Assembly: GCA_037576195.1 (NCBI GenBank)
Contig: CM075102.1
Location: forward strand, 17,666,745-17,730,744
Origin: Phytoseiulus persimilis
Lineage: Eukaryota > Arthropoda > Arachnida > Mesostigmata > Phytoseiidae
Direction of reading: 5' to 3'
DNA: 64,000 bases
Translations under genes and position numbers: made by a program
The notes under the pieces: generated by a model
Database searches by the model: none
Told to the model about the DNA's origin: nothing
Seen by the model: only the letters and a program-made list of their open reading frames with translations
Shown: piece by piece, positions 12,301 to 26,200 of the stretch
How positions within the stretch are numbered: the first letter of the stretch is position 1
Layout: each line of letters starts with the position of its first letter

Positions 12301-15300
12301 AGTCGTTCTCTGGACTCCGAGCCTTCAGAACTCCGCTATGGGATTAGGATGGGGAGGAAAAAGCGGAAGATTCCGTCGAGGTACAAATGTCACGGATGGA
12401 GAGAAAGAAACTCAAACTATGTGGAGCACCGCTCGACGCTTTCCCTGGGCCTCCACATCCGTCACTGAGCCACCCGAGCCCCAGCTCGACCGTAGCCACC
12501 TCGACCGCTCTTACCCCGTCCTGAGTGAGACCCCGGTTTCGAGCCTGAGACTCCCCTCACTCCACGCCGGCCGAAACTGCGGCGCGGGTCTCGCTGAAAT
12601 TGCCAGCGATCCCCTCCCGTTCCTTTTATTTCTGAAATTTCGCTGTGAAGTTTGTGAATGGGTGCGAGGGATTTTGTTCAATGTGTCAGTTCACGAGGAA
12701 TCTGATTCAACTGTTGAAACCAGTCGACGACATCGTCCTCGCTCTCAGTCCGACTCGTCGGGAGAAGCCTCTGAAGAAAACGGCATTTGCGAACAACTGC
12801 GTCGAACCGAACTGCGACAACGAGTTGTGAGGCAGGGGCTTCGGTGGTCCCTCGAAAAGCGAGGACGAATGGACTGAAAAAATTGTCCAAAAACCGAGTT
12901 GTGGCGATACTTGCGGCTACACATTCCTCGAAACGGCGAACACGCCAAAAAACGCTCAAGTCGTCAGCGTTGTGGTCCTCGGACACGAGTGCTTTCGCGC
13001 TCATGCACTCGTTCCGAAATCTTATACACATCGCTTCCTCATTGTACGGGCATAGGAGTTTCGAGCAGGAACTCCCGATCAGAGAAACGGAACAGATGAG
13101 GAGCGAATAAAAACTCTGGCCTCGAGATGTCTGACATGCATTGAAAGTCTAGAGACGGAAGAAAATGGGAGGAGGACAAGAAAAGCTGCGAAGAAACCCG
13201 CTGGCATGGAGCAACAAGAGCTCGCTGGCTTGCATACAGTGCACGATGGGCGACGCCAAGCGCGTTTACTCCAGAAGATGCCCAACTCTGAGGCAACCGA
13301 CCGAGGATTTCTTCTCGGAGTTTTTCTGGTATCGTCCGGATCGGAAAGGAGAAAGGATATCACCCCCAGCATCGGTATCCTCTCCACTGGCAGGATGAGA
13401 GAGGAGCTGGCGAACCGCGTTAGCGACAACAGTGGCACGGCATGTGGAGTCAAGATAAGGATTCTCTCCTGCTCAATGAAAAATGCCGGGCATTATAGTT
13501 TTCCTCTCAGTGGAAAAAGGAGATGACGATAGCCAAGGAGGGCGCGAACTGGGATGCCAAGAGAAGGTGCTGGAGCAGCGGAGGGGATTTCAACCAGAGG
13601 GGGAGCAAAGCCCTGTGTATGGATAGAAGGGGATCCTGGAGAGCAGGATAGAAAGGGAGAGGTATTGCGCTGAAAGCATGCCCTCAATTTTCCGCTTTGG
13701 CGTCCTGCAGTAAGCAGCTTAGCTTTCTTTCGTTCTTTTCTTTCATTCTTACTTGACGCCAAGCGTAGAAGCCTCACTTGGACCAACTCGAACCAAAGTA
13801 ATATTTCTTCTTCATTCCCATCACGCCGCCGCCTGCTTGCTTTCCTGGTCAGTCTTGCTTTCTTGGACCGAAGGCGTGGAAGGAGCTCCGCGCTGGTGGC
13901 CGGCGTTGCGCCGCTCTTCACCGAAAGCTTAGCATGAGGAATTGGGGCCGGAAACGTCTCTTGAGGTTCCAGCCCAATCGAGCACATCCGAAGGGTTCCA
14001 CTAAGCTAACCAAGGATCGAAAAGACGCCGGAGTCGGAGTAGGAGTGTGTCCGTGAGGCATCCGCGAGAAATGAACATTCACTCAGCTGAAGGAAGACGG
14101 GAGATCTCTGGGGAGAGGGGGAATCAAGCCTCGACTGTTGGAAAGAATCCCCTGGAATCATCGGGCAGCCTCCGCCCATCCATTCCACGATAGTTGACAC
14201 GTCTTCGAGATTTTCGATCACTCCATCCGAAAATAGCACAGAAGTGAAAAACCCAGACCTCCGTATCTCCTCTCTGAAGCGCTAGGGGGTCGCTTCGGAA
14301 CAAGAGGTTTCGGTGGGAGCAAATGCTCATCATAATTTCTGGAGAAATCTAGCGCTCATAATAGGCCTACTGGAACTCAGGCTGAGTGACAGGACTCTGT
14401 CGTCCCCCGCTTTGAGCCATCGCGTTCTCGAAAGTCGAACATCAGGGTATGACTCGCTCCTCTCGAGAGGAACGCTCGTTCTCTGTGGAAGGGGTTAACA
14501 TCCTCACCTGCCAGCGCTCCATTCCTGAAGGTCCTTGACATCTCGCGATTTTCGAACCCCGATAAATTCGGGGGCATTCCGTGGAACTCCGTACGGAACG
14601 CTTTAGAGAGAACATCCGCAGAGACTATCCCTGTGAACAGTTCTGCTGTGCCTGAAGAATTCGTTACGACTCGAACTCTGTGTCGGCCTCTGACGCCGCG
14701 TTCCGACGTTCGCGATGAAATCACGTTCACGATGACGGATCGAGCCAATAGGATCCCACGGTAACAGCTTCCCTTGAAGATATTGACTGCTACGCACACT
14801 CACTCCCCCGAATCGGCCGCGGTGGCGAAAACAACAACATAGATGATGACGGCAAACCTTGGCAGTTGTCAGGTAACGGAAGTGATTTCAGTGCGCAAAG
14901 ATGGATGGATGGATAAGTTTCCTGCATGCTCCGAGCCCTCTCCTCCACGAATCTCAATCCCACAAGTCGAAACAAGTGAACAAGAGATTCGAATCGCGAA
15001 AGACGCAGAAGGAATGAGCTTCAGTGCTGATACCTCACATCACTCGTCGTGGACTCGAATGAAGCTCTGCGGCATATAGGGATGCCGAATAGCTATACAG
15101 CTCGATTCAGACGGTCTCCGCCGCGAAGGCTTTGTTAAAATTTGCCAGTGCGAGACCTGTTGCTGATTTCGATAGTTCCCGCGCTCGGGCTGCATGAGAT
15201 CTCAAAATCGAGAGAACAAGTGGAGAGTCGCATCCTCCCCATGCTTCGGTTCGTTCCCGCAACCAGTTTTTCCCAAGATGTTTTCAAAAACAAGACAGCC

Positions 15301-18300
15301 ACGTTCGCTACAGCGGCAGCGGCCCTCGGAGCTGCCCGCCCGACGGAAAGCACGTAGCATGCTTCGATGCTCCAAGTGTGCTGCCGACACCACCTTTCGA
15401 TTATTACGGGCCGTGACGAATAATGAAGAATCCTGCGACACAAAAATTTATTCTCCGTTCCATCTTGATGTTTCTCACAGCTTTGAGGGATTGGTCATGC
15501 CCATGCTAATGACTCCGGCTACCTTCACCAGAGTACCGAACGGCTGTTCCCGGGAAATCTTCGAACGAACTCACCGACACCCTCATTCCGAACCTCTACT
15601 TCATACTTCCGCTCTCTGAGTGTCGTTGCCGGCGCCTTCTCCCTGATTCGCTCCTCCGCTCTCCAACTCCAACATCTCACCACAAAAGATTTCCAACCGA
15701 AAATGAGGAGGACATTGTCAAGCGCAGGGGTCCGTCTCAGGAGAACATTTCCAACCGATAAGCGAACGAAGGAAGACGAAGTAGAGATCGGTTTGCTTCA
15801 TAGCAGGTCTTCATCTCATCTCCCTCTTTTCTGGTTCTCTACCCTTCACTTGGCTCGGTAGAGAAAACGAAAAGACTTCAACTCAAAATCGCATTAACAT
15901 GGTCGCCGTCGTCGTCGACGTCATCTCGACCAACCAACGGCCTTGCGCACCGGGTCCTATCTTGTTCGTAGTTCCTTGCCTTGTACAAGAGAAGAGGAGA
16001 AGGGTAGAAAAAAGGACTCTTATCCTCGGACCACAGACTCGCTCTCGTTACCTTACCCGCTGAACCTTGCGAACTCTCTCCCACTAAAACCTTTGCTGAC
16101 TGTTCCTATCTCCTTCGGTCGCCGGGTCCCTCGCAAGGTCACGTGGAGTTACGGAGTGCGCCTCGCTGACTCCTCACAGGGATGACTCCCTTCTTTACCC
16201 CAAGAGAACACCCCGAACCTGTATCCTCGGATTCCAGGGGAATTACCAGAACCATTGGAATACGATTCTAAACGCAATACATTTGTACATGCGTGGCTGA
16301 GCTTCCGATTCCAATACCAATAAGAAACGATTGGATTGAAGTATGTACAATTTTTCCCGAGTGGCAAGAGGCTAAAATTCGTCTTCAGCCGAAAAAAATC
16401 CGACGGTTCTCCCGAGGAGTGCGTGTAACCAACCCACCTGCCCACGACTGACGGACAAACACAGACACTAGCCTCGAACACATTACTGACAAACAAGACG
16501 ACAACGGGAGAAACGATGATGAAGTCTCCGGCCGCTCTAAGAACTGCCAGCGAGAACGGAGACGACGACAACTCGTGCATCAGTCATCTTCACAAGAAGA
16601 TTCCTAGGATCTTCGGAATGAACGTTAGCCCCGGCGGCTCCAATCAATCAAGCTCGGCAGCGATTTGTCGCCGCGAACATGTCAGGATGGCGGAGCCAAG
16701 GAAGCTGCCTGAATGTCGAACTAACATTAACCATGATGATTGTAATCATGTCGGCGATGATGATAGTTGTGACACCTCGCCTGCTGTTAACGCCGCAGAT
16801 TGAGTGGGTGAAAATGCAGAGACAGGATTGCGCTCAGTCGGATAACGATCGTTCCTGCTTGTATGATCGGGGAATAATTGAGTTCGCTCAACACCGCACT
16901 GGTCTGACGTGACGAGATCAACGGTTTCGAAGCCATCGGGTACTAGCAGCCGCTTTCTCCGCTCCTTCTGAGTACTATTTCTTCTGGAGTACTCAGTTTG
17001 ATAACTACGAATCATACTAGGCTCAATATAACAGCGGCGCCCATAAGCCAATCCTCCTCCTCCTCGATAAGATGTCCATCCGACCATCCTGGGAGATCCT
17101 GGAAGTCACTTACAGAAGTGTCGTCCGACTCTCAGATAGTTTGGCGCTGAAGCGAGTCCTGGATTCCGAGCACGGTGTCCTATATGACCTTGGTTCGGCG
17201 CACGCTTCCGTTAAACGTCGACCCGTGTTCTCGACACGAGAGAACGAAATAAAGAGAAGAGACAGACGCTGAGACGGAAGATGAAAGATGAACTCGGTTC
17301 GTTGGAGGAGCTCAAACTGCATAAAACTGTTCCAATGATAAAAATTGCTCCCGGCTGCGAGGAGTCGGGAAGGCCACGACGACGCTTCATGGGGAGCATC
17401 GGATGAACAGCGCACATAATGATTGCGTGAGCTGATTTTTTTACCCTGGGCGCCCCCTACACAACCGCCGTTCTTCCTCCCTCACCGGGTCTCGTCGTGT
17501 TCCTGGTCACAGCCTCGTTTGTCGATTTCGCCCAAGGTGATTCCTCCGAGTTCGCTTTCCGGGCTCCCCCTCCTTCAATCCCGTCCGGACGGAGCGTCCC
17601 GGAGGAATTCAGTTTGGCCGAAACGGAACCGATCGAATACGGATTCCGGGATGATTTCATGACACTGTCTGAGAAAAGTACCGCTGGAATTTCGCTATCA
17701 GCGACTACGCGAATGGATTCCATAACACTCAATGTGATTCAATTTCGGCTCGTCATTCAGATCGGAGTAGGCAGTCCAGGAGGAACTACGCGAGGAGATC
17801 CGCGAGGGCTGCAGCTGGGTAATTGTGTTCACAACCACCGCTCGGTTCATGCGCTACGACCCTAAATGCGACATCTTTGGCGTGATACGAAGTCATCGAC
17901 GGGCTCGAAGAACGGTGGAATAATAACGCCCTCCATGATCGATATCGTAATCATCACGAGATGACGGTTATTGATACGGATGGAAACCCTGTCGAATAAT
18001 GGAATCCGGCGTTGGGCTTCGGTCAAATCGCGCCGGCCCGGGTTCGACTCCGTCTCAAGACGAACGGACAGCATGTAATCAGCACTGCGAAAGTGGTTGC
18101 ATTGCTCGACTCAGGGAGCTCGTGTGGGCCTTAAGCACGAGTTCGTACACAAAAGACTTCAGCGACACCAACAAAGAAACGGACAGAATGAAGATTGAAC
18201 ATTGGAAGAGATGGGTGACACATTTTCCGATAGAATGTCAACTGATCGACGACAGCACCAGTGGCATCCGCGGCGAAGACGGACTCGGAGAAATCCTGTT

Positions 18301-19813
18301 TGGCTTCTGATCGGTCGCAAGCCGCCGTGATATCGATCAGAGGGAGCGAAAGAAAGGTGGTTTTTGAGAATATTTTCTCTCGGGCGGTCCTCTTCGTGAA
18401 TATCCCGTGTGGACCCGGAGCAGCGATCCTATATACGTTTCCAACTTTCCATCCGGTCCGGCTGTTCCGGAGGTGTGTTGGATATCCGTTAGAACAGAAG
18501 AACACCCGGTGGGAGACTAGCGAAGTTCTGGTGGAGGAACCATGGATGCCGCGGATGGAAATCACCAAGCGAACGCATTCGTCATGGGGAGTGTTATTGA
18601 GAGCAAGCTCATGAAGTTCGAGCTCCGCAAAACACGTCTGCTAAAGCTTTCAAGTGCGTTGAAAATTCAACCAGGCATGGACAGCCCTCTGTTTCTTTGA
18701 ACTGAGTGAGTTATCTTTATCTATAGCCCTACCCGACGTAGGGCTTCCCGAGATTTCTTCAGTAGCTCCTGGCGCATTCAGGGAAGTCTGGCGGAACCGC
18801 GACTCACTCAGCTCTCGGTGAGCCTGAAACAGCCCGGAGAACAGTGGTTCCCCGACTTGGAGTCGCGCCCGAGATTTCTGAGGGGCTCGAGGGTCACTTC
18901 GAAACGCCAAAGACGTCCATGAACATCACCTCGAGCGGACGCATGTGGCCGTGGTGGACATCCACTCAGCAGTCGGACTTGTGTGGTAGGCAGCAGCAAT
19001 AAACCAAACTGAACCAGTCGACATCGCCTCACGAGGTGCGTAGTCCGAAGATTTCAATACGTTTCGTGCCCCTTGAGCGACAGTGACATTATACCAGGGC
19101 CTGAGGTGAGTGGTGGCTTTGCGGAGATCAGGGCTCAGGTTCAAAGAGAGTTCGATGGAGAAGAGTACGGAACTCCGGAGGCAGGGGAGGCTACGTCGGC
19201 ATACCACAGGCAACTAGAAAGCGAATGAACACGTTGTTCTGAGTTGAGCCTCGTTTTTCCTAGGAATATTAACATCAGTTCGTTTGTGGTTTGCTATAGC
19301 AAGAGACAAGCTCAGTTACCAGCTTAGAATAGCAGTGGAAGATGGCCTCGACTCCAGAGGCGCCGGAATCTTCGGCCATGCTCGAGGCGTAGCCGCTCAA
19401 AATGATTATCACTTCCCCGATGCTTCCACAAGAATTCTTCAGCTGCGGCGAATCGCGAGAACCAAGGAATCTCGCGAATATTCGTGAGGTCGATTCGTGA
19501 GGTTCGATCGCAATTTGTCGTTAGCACCGGCAACGGGGAAACAAGGACATGCCAGTGGCCGAAAGTCGTCCAAGAACCTGAGAAGACGCGGTTCCGGAGA
19601 ATCTTCGGAGGGCGAGGCCATTCTGTCGATGCGGAGGTTGAAATTTTCAATTAGAGAGAGGATCATCGATGGATGCCTCGTTCGGTTGATCCTGATCTCG
19701 CGATTCCTTCATATTTCGTCGTCTTAATGCACGAACACAAGTTGCGAAAGCCGCCTATGAACCCGTCTCACGGGTGAGAGACTCCTTCTGAGATGTTTGG
19801 TAAATAGAGGAGC

Positions 19814-20150
19814 ATGGGAGGTTTCGGTAGGTCAACCGAGAACCGACACCATCAGAGAAAACGGCGCACATCCGATGAAAAAAAGAACATTCACCTGCGA
19901 GGCCATCAAGACTGGGCGACCGATAGCGACGAAAATGACCGCAGTGCTCGAATCGAACAAAGAATCATGCGTGTTCAATTGGCCCCGGTCAAGAAGGTGC
20001 TTGCTGCATTGCCGAAGCCGAGCTCGACCGTTGAGCGGAGTCGAAACCGTTTCTGTGAAATTGTTGGAAAGGAAGCGGTGCATGGTTTGGAAACCCGCAG
20101 CGGTAAATCCCCCTCCCAGAATTCTCTGCGCAAGCGATCTCAGTCTCCTG
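19814..20150 (+). CDS. exon-like open segment ending at a consensus donor (unidentified, tentative)
   Basis: An ATG-started frame of about 112 codons runs straight into a consensus splice donor: the exon would end CCTG and be followed by GTGAGT at 20151, with the frame closing just inside the putative intron. The peptide is hydrophilic and basic, with an acidic TDSDEND patch, a central segment reading APVKKVLAALPKP and a basic Ser-rich end (SLRKRSQSPG). I recognise no family. Codon choice looks coding-like, but two other frames across the same span are also open (143 codons on the same strand, 137 on the opposite), so chance openness is a real alternative. No partner exon was found downstream. 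If real it would be a first coding exon, because no convincing acceptor precedes the ATG. Confidence 0.22.
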
Positions 20151-20454
20151 GTGAGTAGAACGATAAACGGACCAGAAATGAGTATAAACTGGTTGCAGCT
20201 CTCCTTCACGCGCTCACCAATGGATTGATTGAGATGATCGAGCACACCGGGATCTGGAATGGAACGTCGAGCCGGAATCCGGAATCTGGCCCCATTCGTG
20301 AATCACTTGTGGTCTCACGCAATGCGATAACTCTCAGAATAATTTTTCCGCTCATTCTTCGTCTCCGCCTGGGGGAGAACGCTTACCCGCTCTTCTTTAC
20401 GATAAGGCGGATGCTGCGTCGGCTGGAGATTTTCGTTTTTTTTTTTCAATCTGC

Positions 20455-20526
20455 AGTTGGGGAATCGAACTCCTGCTACACACCAGACTCAGCGGCTCCG
20501 TATGGACCGAGCGGTGCTACGAGGGC
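20455..20526 (-). repeat. tRNA-like promoter boxes, possible SINE head
   Basis: Read on the minus strand, there is an A-box-like element (TAGCACCGCTCGG, plus-strand 20507-20519) and, 30-40 bases on, a B-box-like element (AGTTCGATTCC, plus-strand 20461-20471). This is the spacing of a tRNA internal promoter. The acceptor ends do not pair and no clear anticodon arm forms, so it is not a functional tRNA. A decayed tRNA-derived SINE is the likeliest reading; a chance match is possible. Confidence 0.28.
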
Positions 20527-23182
20527 TTCGCGCAGGGCCGTTCGGTCGACAAAGCCCATATTGACCCCATTCCTCTCCGAAAAAGCGGAGAGAGGAGAGG
20601 AAAACCCATTGCCGCTCGACCGAGAGCGCATCATACGGCTTTGTCCGAGCGCGTATGATGTGCGAACAAGGCCTCATAACACCTGAATCTTTTCCTCGAA
20701 ACAATAAAACGAGAGACGGTCGGAAAACAGTTCAGCCTCCTCGTCGAGCATAATGTAATTTCGTCGTTCATGTCGTAAACGAAGCCCGAGCAGCACAAAC
20801 ATGTGCCGACATTTACATAAATAGCTCAAAGGACGCCGGTTCGAAGTGTGTTTTTGACGTTCCAATCAGCGTATATCTTCTTCAGGCGAGAAAATGAACT
20901 CATGGAAGCCGGAGCGAGCCCTTCCTCAATCTGGCAAGCACGAACCAATCTGAATCACACAGAACCATCACACTCTCACACACGTTCGGAAGCCCAGTGT
21001 GAAGCCACCGACCGAGAAGGAGCATTCAAACACAGAAATAGATTACATGTAGCTTACGTAACTTTCCACACGCCCTAATCCGAGCCCGCTTTCGACAGAA
21101 GATTACTGGACTCTTGGCTGCTTGGTGACCTGAATAGTTTCGTCGGGACGATCGGACGGGGAGCTCTGTTGCGAAACCTTCCGGAAGAGGGAGAGAGTTA
21201 TTCAGGGATTGGTTCCCGATATGCGAGCTCGTCCTCGTGGGAGTCCAGCTGGGAAGAATTCGATGTCCTAGGAGCCCACACCTTTTGTCGGAACTTCATT
21301 GACCAGGTGCTCCGGCCCGTCCGAAGCATGTACGGTAGAGACGGAAATCTCCATTTTTTCTTTTTCCGTTGCTGCAGACTCTCACCTTCGCTCAATCGCA
21401 CCCAACCACAGATGCTGCCCGCCTGATTTCAGTCACGCTGACTCACGTACACACACAACAGCTCTGCAGTGAAAGTCTCTGCAGTGGTAATGTCGACAAC
21501 TCACAGAGTTCATTTGAATTCAGGTTCTCTCAGGAAGACGCTTCGGTGGATGCCCGGGATCGAGAATGGTTCTCTGGCGAAGAAGAACAACAACCGTTGA
21601 AACGCCTGAACGTCCCGGCCATTCGAAGTCTGGTCGAACAGAAGTCGTCATCTTTACGTCTCTTGGCGTCTCTTCGACTTCTTCGTAAATCTTCGGCCGC
21701 AGCTAGAAGATTCGTCGCCGCCGCCGTCGTATTCGTCGTAGTCTTGTGCTCCCCGTCTTCGTTCTGTTTGTCTTATCTACCCGGTCGCCGCTTCGTCAAT
21801 TAGCCGCTAGAAGGGCGGACAGACTTAGTGGATTGAAGGAAAATCAGTCATCATTTTTACGACTTTTGAGGCACAACTTGAGAAGGAAGATTCGGTGCCT
21901 TCCCGACGCCGTTGTTAGTTGTAGGTCCGGTTCTTGGCGCTGATGGGAGGTTTCTCGAAATTCTCTGGAGGTTCTCGGACCCAGATCTTGGTGATGGAGT
22001 CGATCTAACCAACGTCTCTCGATCTTGACCCAAGAACCGAATTTCCCGAGTAACAGAAAACTCTCTCCGACTTTCCGTGGCGGTCGAGGAGGGTTTCCCG
22101 ACGCGGCAGGAGCCGTAGAATCCGTGGAACCCATTCAGGCGTCATCCAAAAGGAGCATACGATCGGTATGGAGTTGTCCGCGGGCTCGTTCGTGGTATTG
22201 TTCCCTCCTCTCCTCACAGTTTATCCCTCCGATATCTCTTCTTGGCATGCTTTCTGCACCGCTGACTCCGTTTTTCGCGCTAAAAGCTTCTGGGTGTTGA
22301 TCTTATAGGAGCGCCAGCACTTACAGCACTCAATGTCCATCCTTGAGCCGCCGCGCATGGGAAGGCAGACTCACATACCGACCGATCCCGTCTCCCCCCT
22401 CCCCCGCTACCCCTCAGCTCTCTCAGCCTTGGCGTGCCCCCACTTCCCCCGATATCCCCCAGCTTCCTCCACGCGTCCCCAGTAGCCCGTGGCAACGATA
22501 CCCGTCAACTCCTCGTCAGACGCAGTATTGGACACCAGCCGGCTATTTCAGCGGATTGGCGGCGAAACGAAACTACAGGGTAGACGAATAAAAAAGTAGT
22601 TGGGGGCAGGGCGAATCTGGACATTGCTGGAGAGCTGATGGGATGAAGACGGAGAGCGAATGATTCCAGGGAGAAATTTGCTGAGGACTCGATCTTAAGG
22701 GGCGTCGCCCAGGGAGCGGCAATCGGAGGAGAAGCAGCCCCGCGACGGCTAGGTAGACCCGCTGCACTCGAGTCGCTCGCTTCTCGTGGGGCTCGGATCG
22801 GTGTCGATATCCATCGAGCACTCTAACTGGGAGCACTTGACAGATACTGCTGAGAGCTGTCGTCATCCTTCGCCCAGCGACTCTTGGCGGAACCTGCGGG
22901 CATCCATGAAACACATGCATGTATGGCTGCAGATGACGAGGACGGTGGCGATCGAAGCGACTGTCTTCAATGGATTATATGGCTCGGCCGCGGCATCTTG
23001 AGACTGAAGGGTGCTGACTCATCTCGGAGACACTGGCAAACAACACAAGAGATGGCCCATATCGATTTGAGGAGGGAAGAGGGCTACGGCTCGTGGACGC
23101 CCCACAGCGGAGAGATGATAGCAAGAATGTCGCATATTTGATGAACAAATATTCAATACCACAAGAAGCAGACTCAGAATAG

Positions 23183-23208
23183 CCTGCCTGCCTGCCTGCT
23201 CGCCTGCC
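23183..23208. repeat. (CTGC)n microsatellite
   Basis: Tandem CCTG/CTGC units with one interruption. Simple repeat, no gene implied. Confidence 0.85.
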
Positions 23209-26200
23209 AAACTCAGCCAAGTCTCCCTCGCGCGGAGCGTCCGAAGCTCGACGGCGAGCAGCTCAGTACGACGAACAGGCCAAACGCAACAAAAGCGGAT
23301 GAAGACGGAGCTTCCACCCTTTCTCGGGTAGTGGCCCACGGAAAAAAAGGCCGCAGATCAGAGGAGCGACAAGATTGCTTCAAGACAACAGACGAGGTGA
23401 TCCTGGCAAGAAACGAAATATTGCATTTTGAAAAATTCTATGTTTCCAGCCAGCAGACAGTTCGATCAGAGAATGCTAGCTCGCGTCGACCGGAACCTTT
23501 CGATCTCGTTTTTTCGAAAGAACTCGAGAAAAAGTTGAGCGAGATGAGTCTTAGTGCAAGAGGTGTTCTCGATTCTCGCGAATTGGGCAATGGAGCAGCT
23601 AGTGAGTTGAAGCCTTGACTTGAATGAAAGCGTCGTCGTTCACTTTAAACGAATCCAAACGGAAGAAAGCTTCCGTGGTGTTAACCAATTTGGGCCCAAG
23701 ACGTCAGCAAAAAGCGAACCCCCACGGAAGGGGAAATCTCTCACAGAAAACGTGCGTAAGACGAACTCAACTGAGTCGAGGCAACTTCATATTGTTCACG
23801 AATTCACGGAATGTGTCGGATCGAGGCCCGTCGAGCTTGAACTTGAGCGTTGGAAACCTCGGTGGTGGCCACTACCGGAATCATGATGGAAACCTCCGGT
23901 TTTTTTCTCGAGAAAACCTCCGAATTGTAAACGCCGTCCACGGCACCGTAGTTGACGCCGAAGCTACGTTGCGGCCGTCACTGCGGCTGTATACGCGGAT
24001 GTGCTCAAGGATTATAATAACTTCTCGGCAGACTGTCGTTCTCTTGGTTACGCCACCTGCCAAGCCTGGAACTGGTTTTGTGCGAGGGGGGAAATTTCGA
24101 ACAGAAGGAAAGCTTCCTAGGCAGCTGCAGATGTAGGGAGCCCGTCGTTTGAAAACGAGCTCCAGATGAGGCGGACTGGTTGCTGCAGGCCTGGGCTGTT
24201 GCAAACGGAGACTTATCTCGTAATCTGGATTTTCCACCTCGAGTTGTTCTATAGAGCGAGTTTGTTTTCGTTGAAAGCCGACCCGCTAAGAACCGCTCTG
24301 CCAGTGTAGTCGGGGAAGCTGAAGGCGGGAAACAGTGTGTTGCAACAGCGATAGCCGTGCGCGCGTGGATCAGCGAGCGGATTTGAACTCAATGCTAGCA
24401 GCCACTTATTCCCGCGCATTGTGAGTGGAGCTGTCCCCCTCCGTCTCGACATTTTTTTTCTCTCCGCTCCACTATGCCGTGGTTGTTGTTCAATGCATGT
24501 ATAGAACTCTCTGAGGGGAGTGATGCAAGGTAGAGCGGCAACTCCCGAGCTTTAAGCGAGGCCACAATAAGGTTCCCAACGTTCGACCGAGGAGGACCAG
24601 CGGATCCACGTGGCCAAGCGACAAACGGGCAAGCCAAGCTGTCGGTTCCGATTTTTCGGTTTCCGTCGATGAGGTTCTCGAGTCCGACGCCCCATCGATG
24701 AGGTTTCGAACCCACGTATTCGATGCGCACGTAATCTCCGCGAATCCACGAGGCGTAAATTCTCCCAAAATACGGTGAAAGAGAAACGCGACTGCTCACG
24801 TAATGCGCTGGGCTATCTGTTCCGGAGAAGCTCGGCGGCTGTCGGACTGAACGACTCACTCAATGTCCGACGGCGTGGTTGCTGCTGGCTTCCTCCAAAG
24901 CAACGGAATGCCTTAAATGGTCTTCGTCGTTGTCGTCTGGGACCCGGTTCTTGTCTTCGGAGTCGCCGTCGAGCAGCGCATGACATGTGCGACGCAGACA
25001 GACACAATCGCCCGAGCGAGATTAGGCAGCCGAGAACGAAACACGTGAAATTGAGAAAAACGCCAGATGGGCCGTTCGAGATGGATACATTCGATTTTTC
25101 TGACGTTTATTCGCTTTGCCTTCTCATCGTGCCTCCGATTGTTTTGAGCGTGTGGCGGGTCGTCATCCGTCACTCCCGTGTTTCGTCCCTCTCTCCATTT
25201 TCATGATATGGGGCTCGAGTCCCAGAGGATCGGGATTCTCGAATGCTTGGCGATTTTGTCAATCTCGTGGGAGCCCTCGTTCTGCGGCTTCCCTGCTGTT
25301 GCGAGCTACGACGATCACTCCAAACCAATGAGAGTGTAGAGTATTGATTCAAGATCTGAGCAACACGATGGAACCGCTGCTCGTTTCAAAAACGTTTACG
25401 CTGCGTTCAGGTTTCACGTATGCAGTTTGAGTCGCCGGTAAGTGGGCCGGCGAGTATTCTGAACGGTGTGCGAGGACGTGGATCCATTAGCGTCGGTATC
25501 CCGTTGAATTCGGTATCCTACAGCGTGCAAAGCGGTGAGCTCAGTTTATTTATGATACGACAGTGCTACGTGGCTCATCGCGTGAACTTCACCGGGACCA
25601 AGAAAAGTTTACTTGTTTATTCGTGCATTCGTTCAATTGTGCGCCCGGACGCACACGATTCGAATAATTATGCGTTCGGAGGACAGCCAAATGGGCAGAC
25701 CTAATTGCTTCGTGCTCTTATAATCCGGTTCCGAACTCACAATGCTCGAATGAGGACCGATCGAACTATCCAGTTGTGTCCTCGCCCTCCTCGAGGAGAA
25801 ATCCACAGGGCGCCATCCGGTTTGCAAAACGCTGTGGTCAAGGCAGGTGCTTTGGAATCATGGCCGAGAATTTCCGATCTCCTGAGATCGAAGCAAGAGT
25901 CCAGAGGAACCGGCCCCTAGTTTCCGATCGTCGAAATCAAGAAGGCCTTTCCCCATTGATGTGATCGGGAAAAAACAGAAACGAACCCGGCACTGATGTT
26001 TCGGTCAGTTGCTTTGGTGAACATGGATGGAGCGAGGGCGCAACAAGGCTCACCCAAGGTACTGGTCGCGGCAGGCTTTCTGGCCGGCCATGGAAGCAAG
26101 TGAAGTCAATATTTCAGTCGAGTGGGTCAATAGTGGGTCTTTGGCGCGCGCGCCAACGAAACATTGGTCGGCGGAAAGGGTTCGTCTTGCAAGGCTTTCA

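Larger units (their letters stand above)
1..19813. other. no supportable gene; low-complexity and unique DNA
   Basis: I found no reading frame here with a recognisable domain. The longest open frame is 231 codons on the minus strand at about 1.4-2.1 kb. It is proline, arginine and serine rich, runs through a poly-G tract and shares its span with open frames on the other strand, as expected by chance at this base composition. No RNA gene or transposon end was recognised. Isolated splice-like signals occur, for example a pyrimidine tract plus AG at 11813, but none can be joined into a gene. The span could be intergenic or one or more large introns. Confidence 0.5.

Noticed and set aside
12338..12877. 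179-codon + frame with a Ser/Glu-rich end, and a competing 61-codon Cys-containing frame at 12645-12830
   Set aside because: Either could be read as protein-like, but they exclude each other, neither has a recognisable domain, and the length is within chance for this much sequence.
18001..18075. Perfect tRNA B box (GGTTCGACTCC) on the + strand
   Set aside because: No A box at the right distance and no pairing arms, so it is likely a chance match.
24660..24745. B-box-like GGTTCGAAACC on the minus strand
   Set aside because: The upstream A-box candidate is poor and the region lies inside an open minus-strand frame; tRNA arms do not fold.
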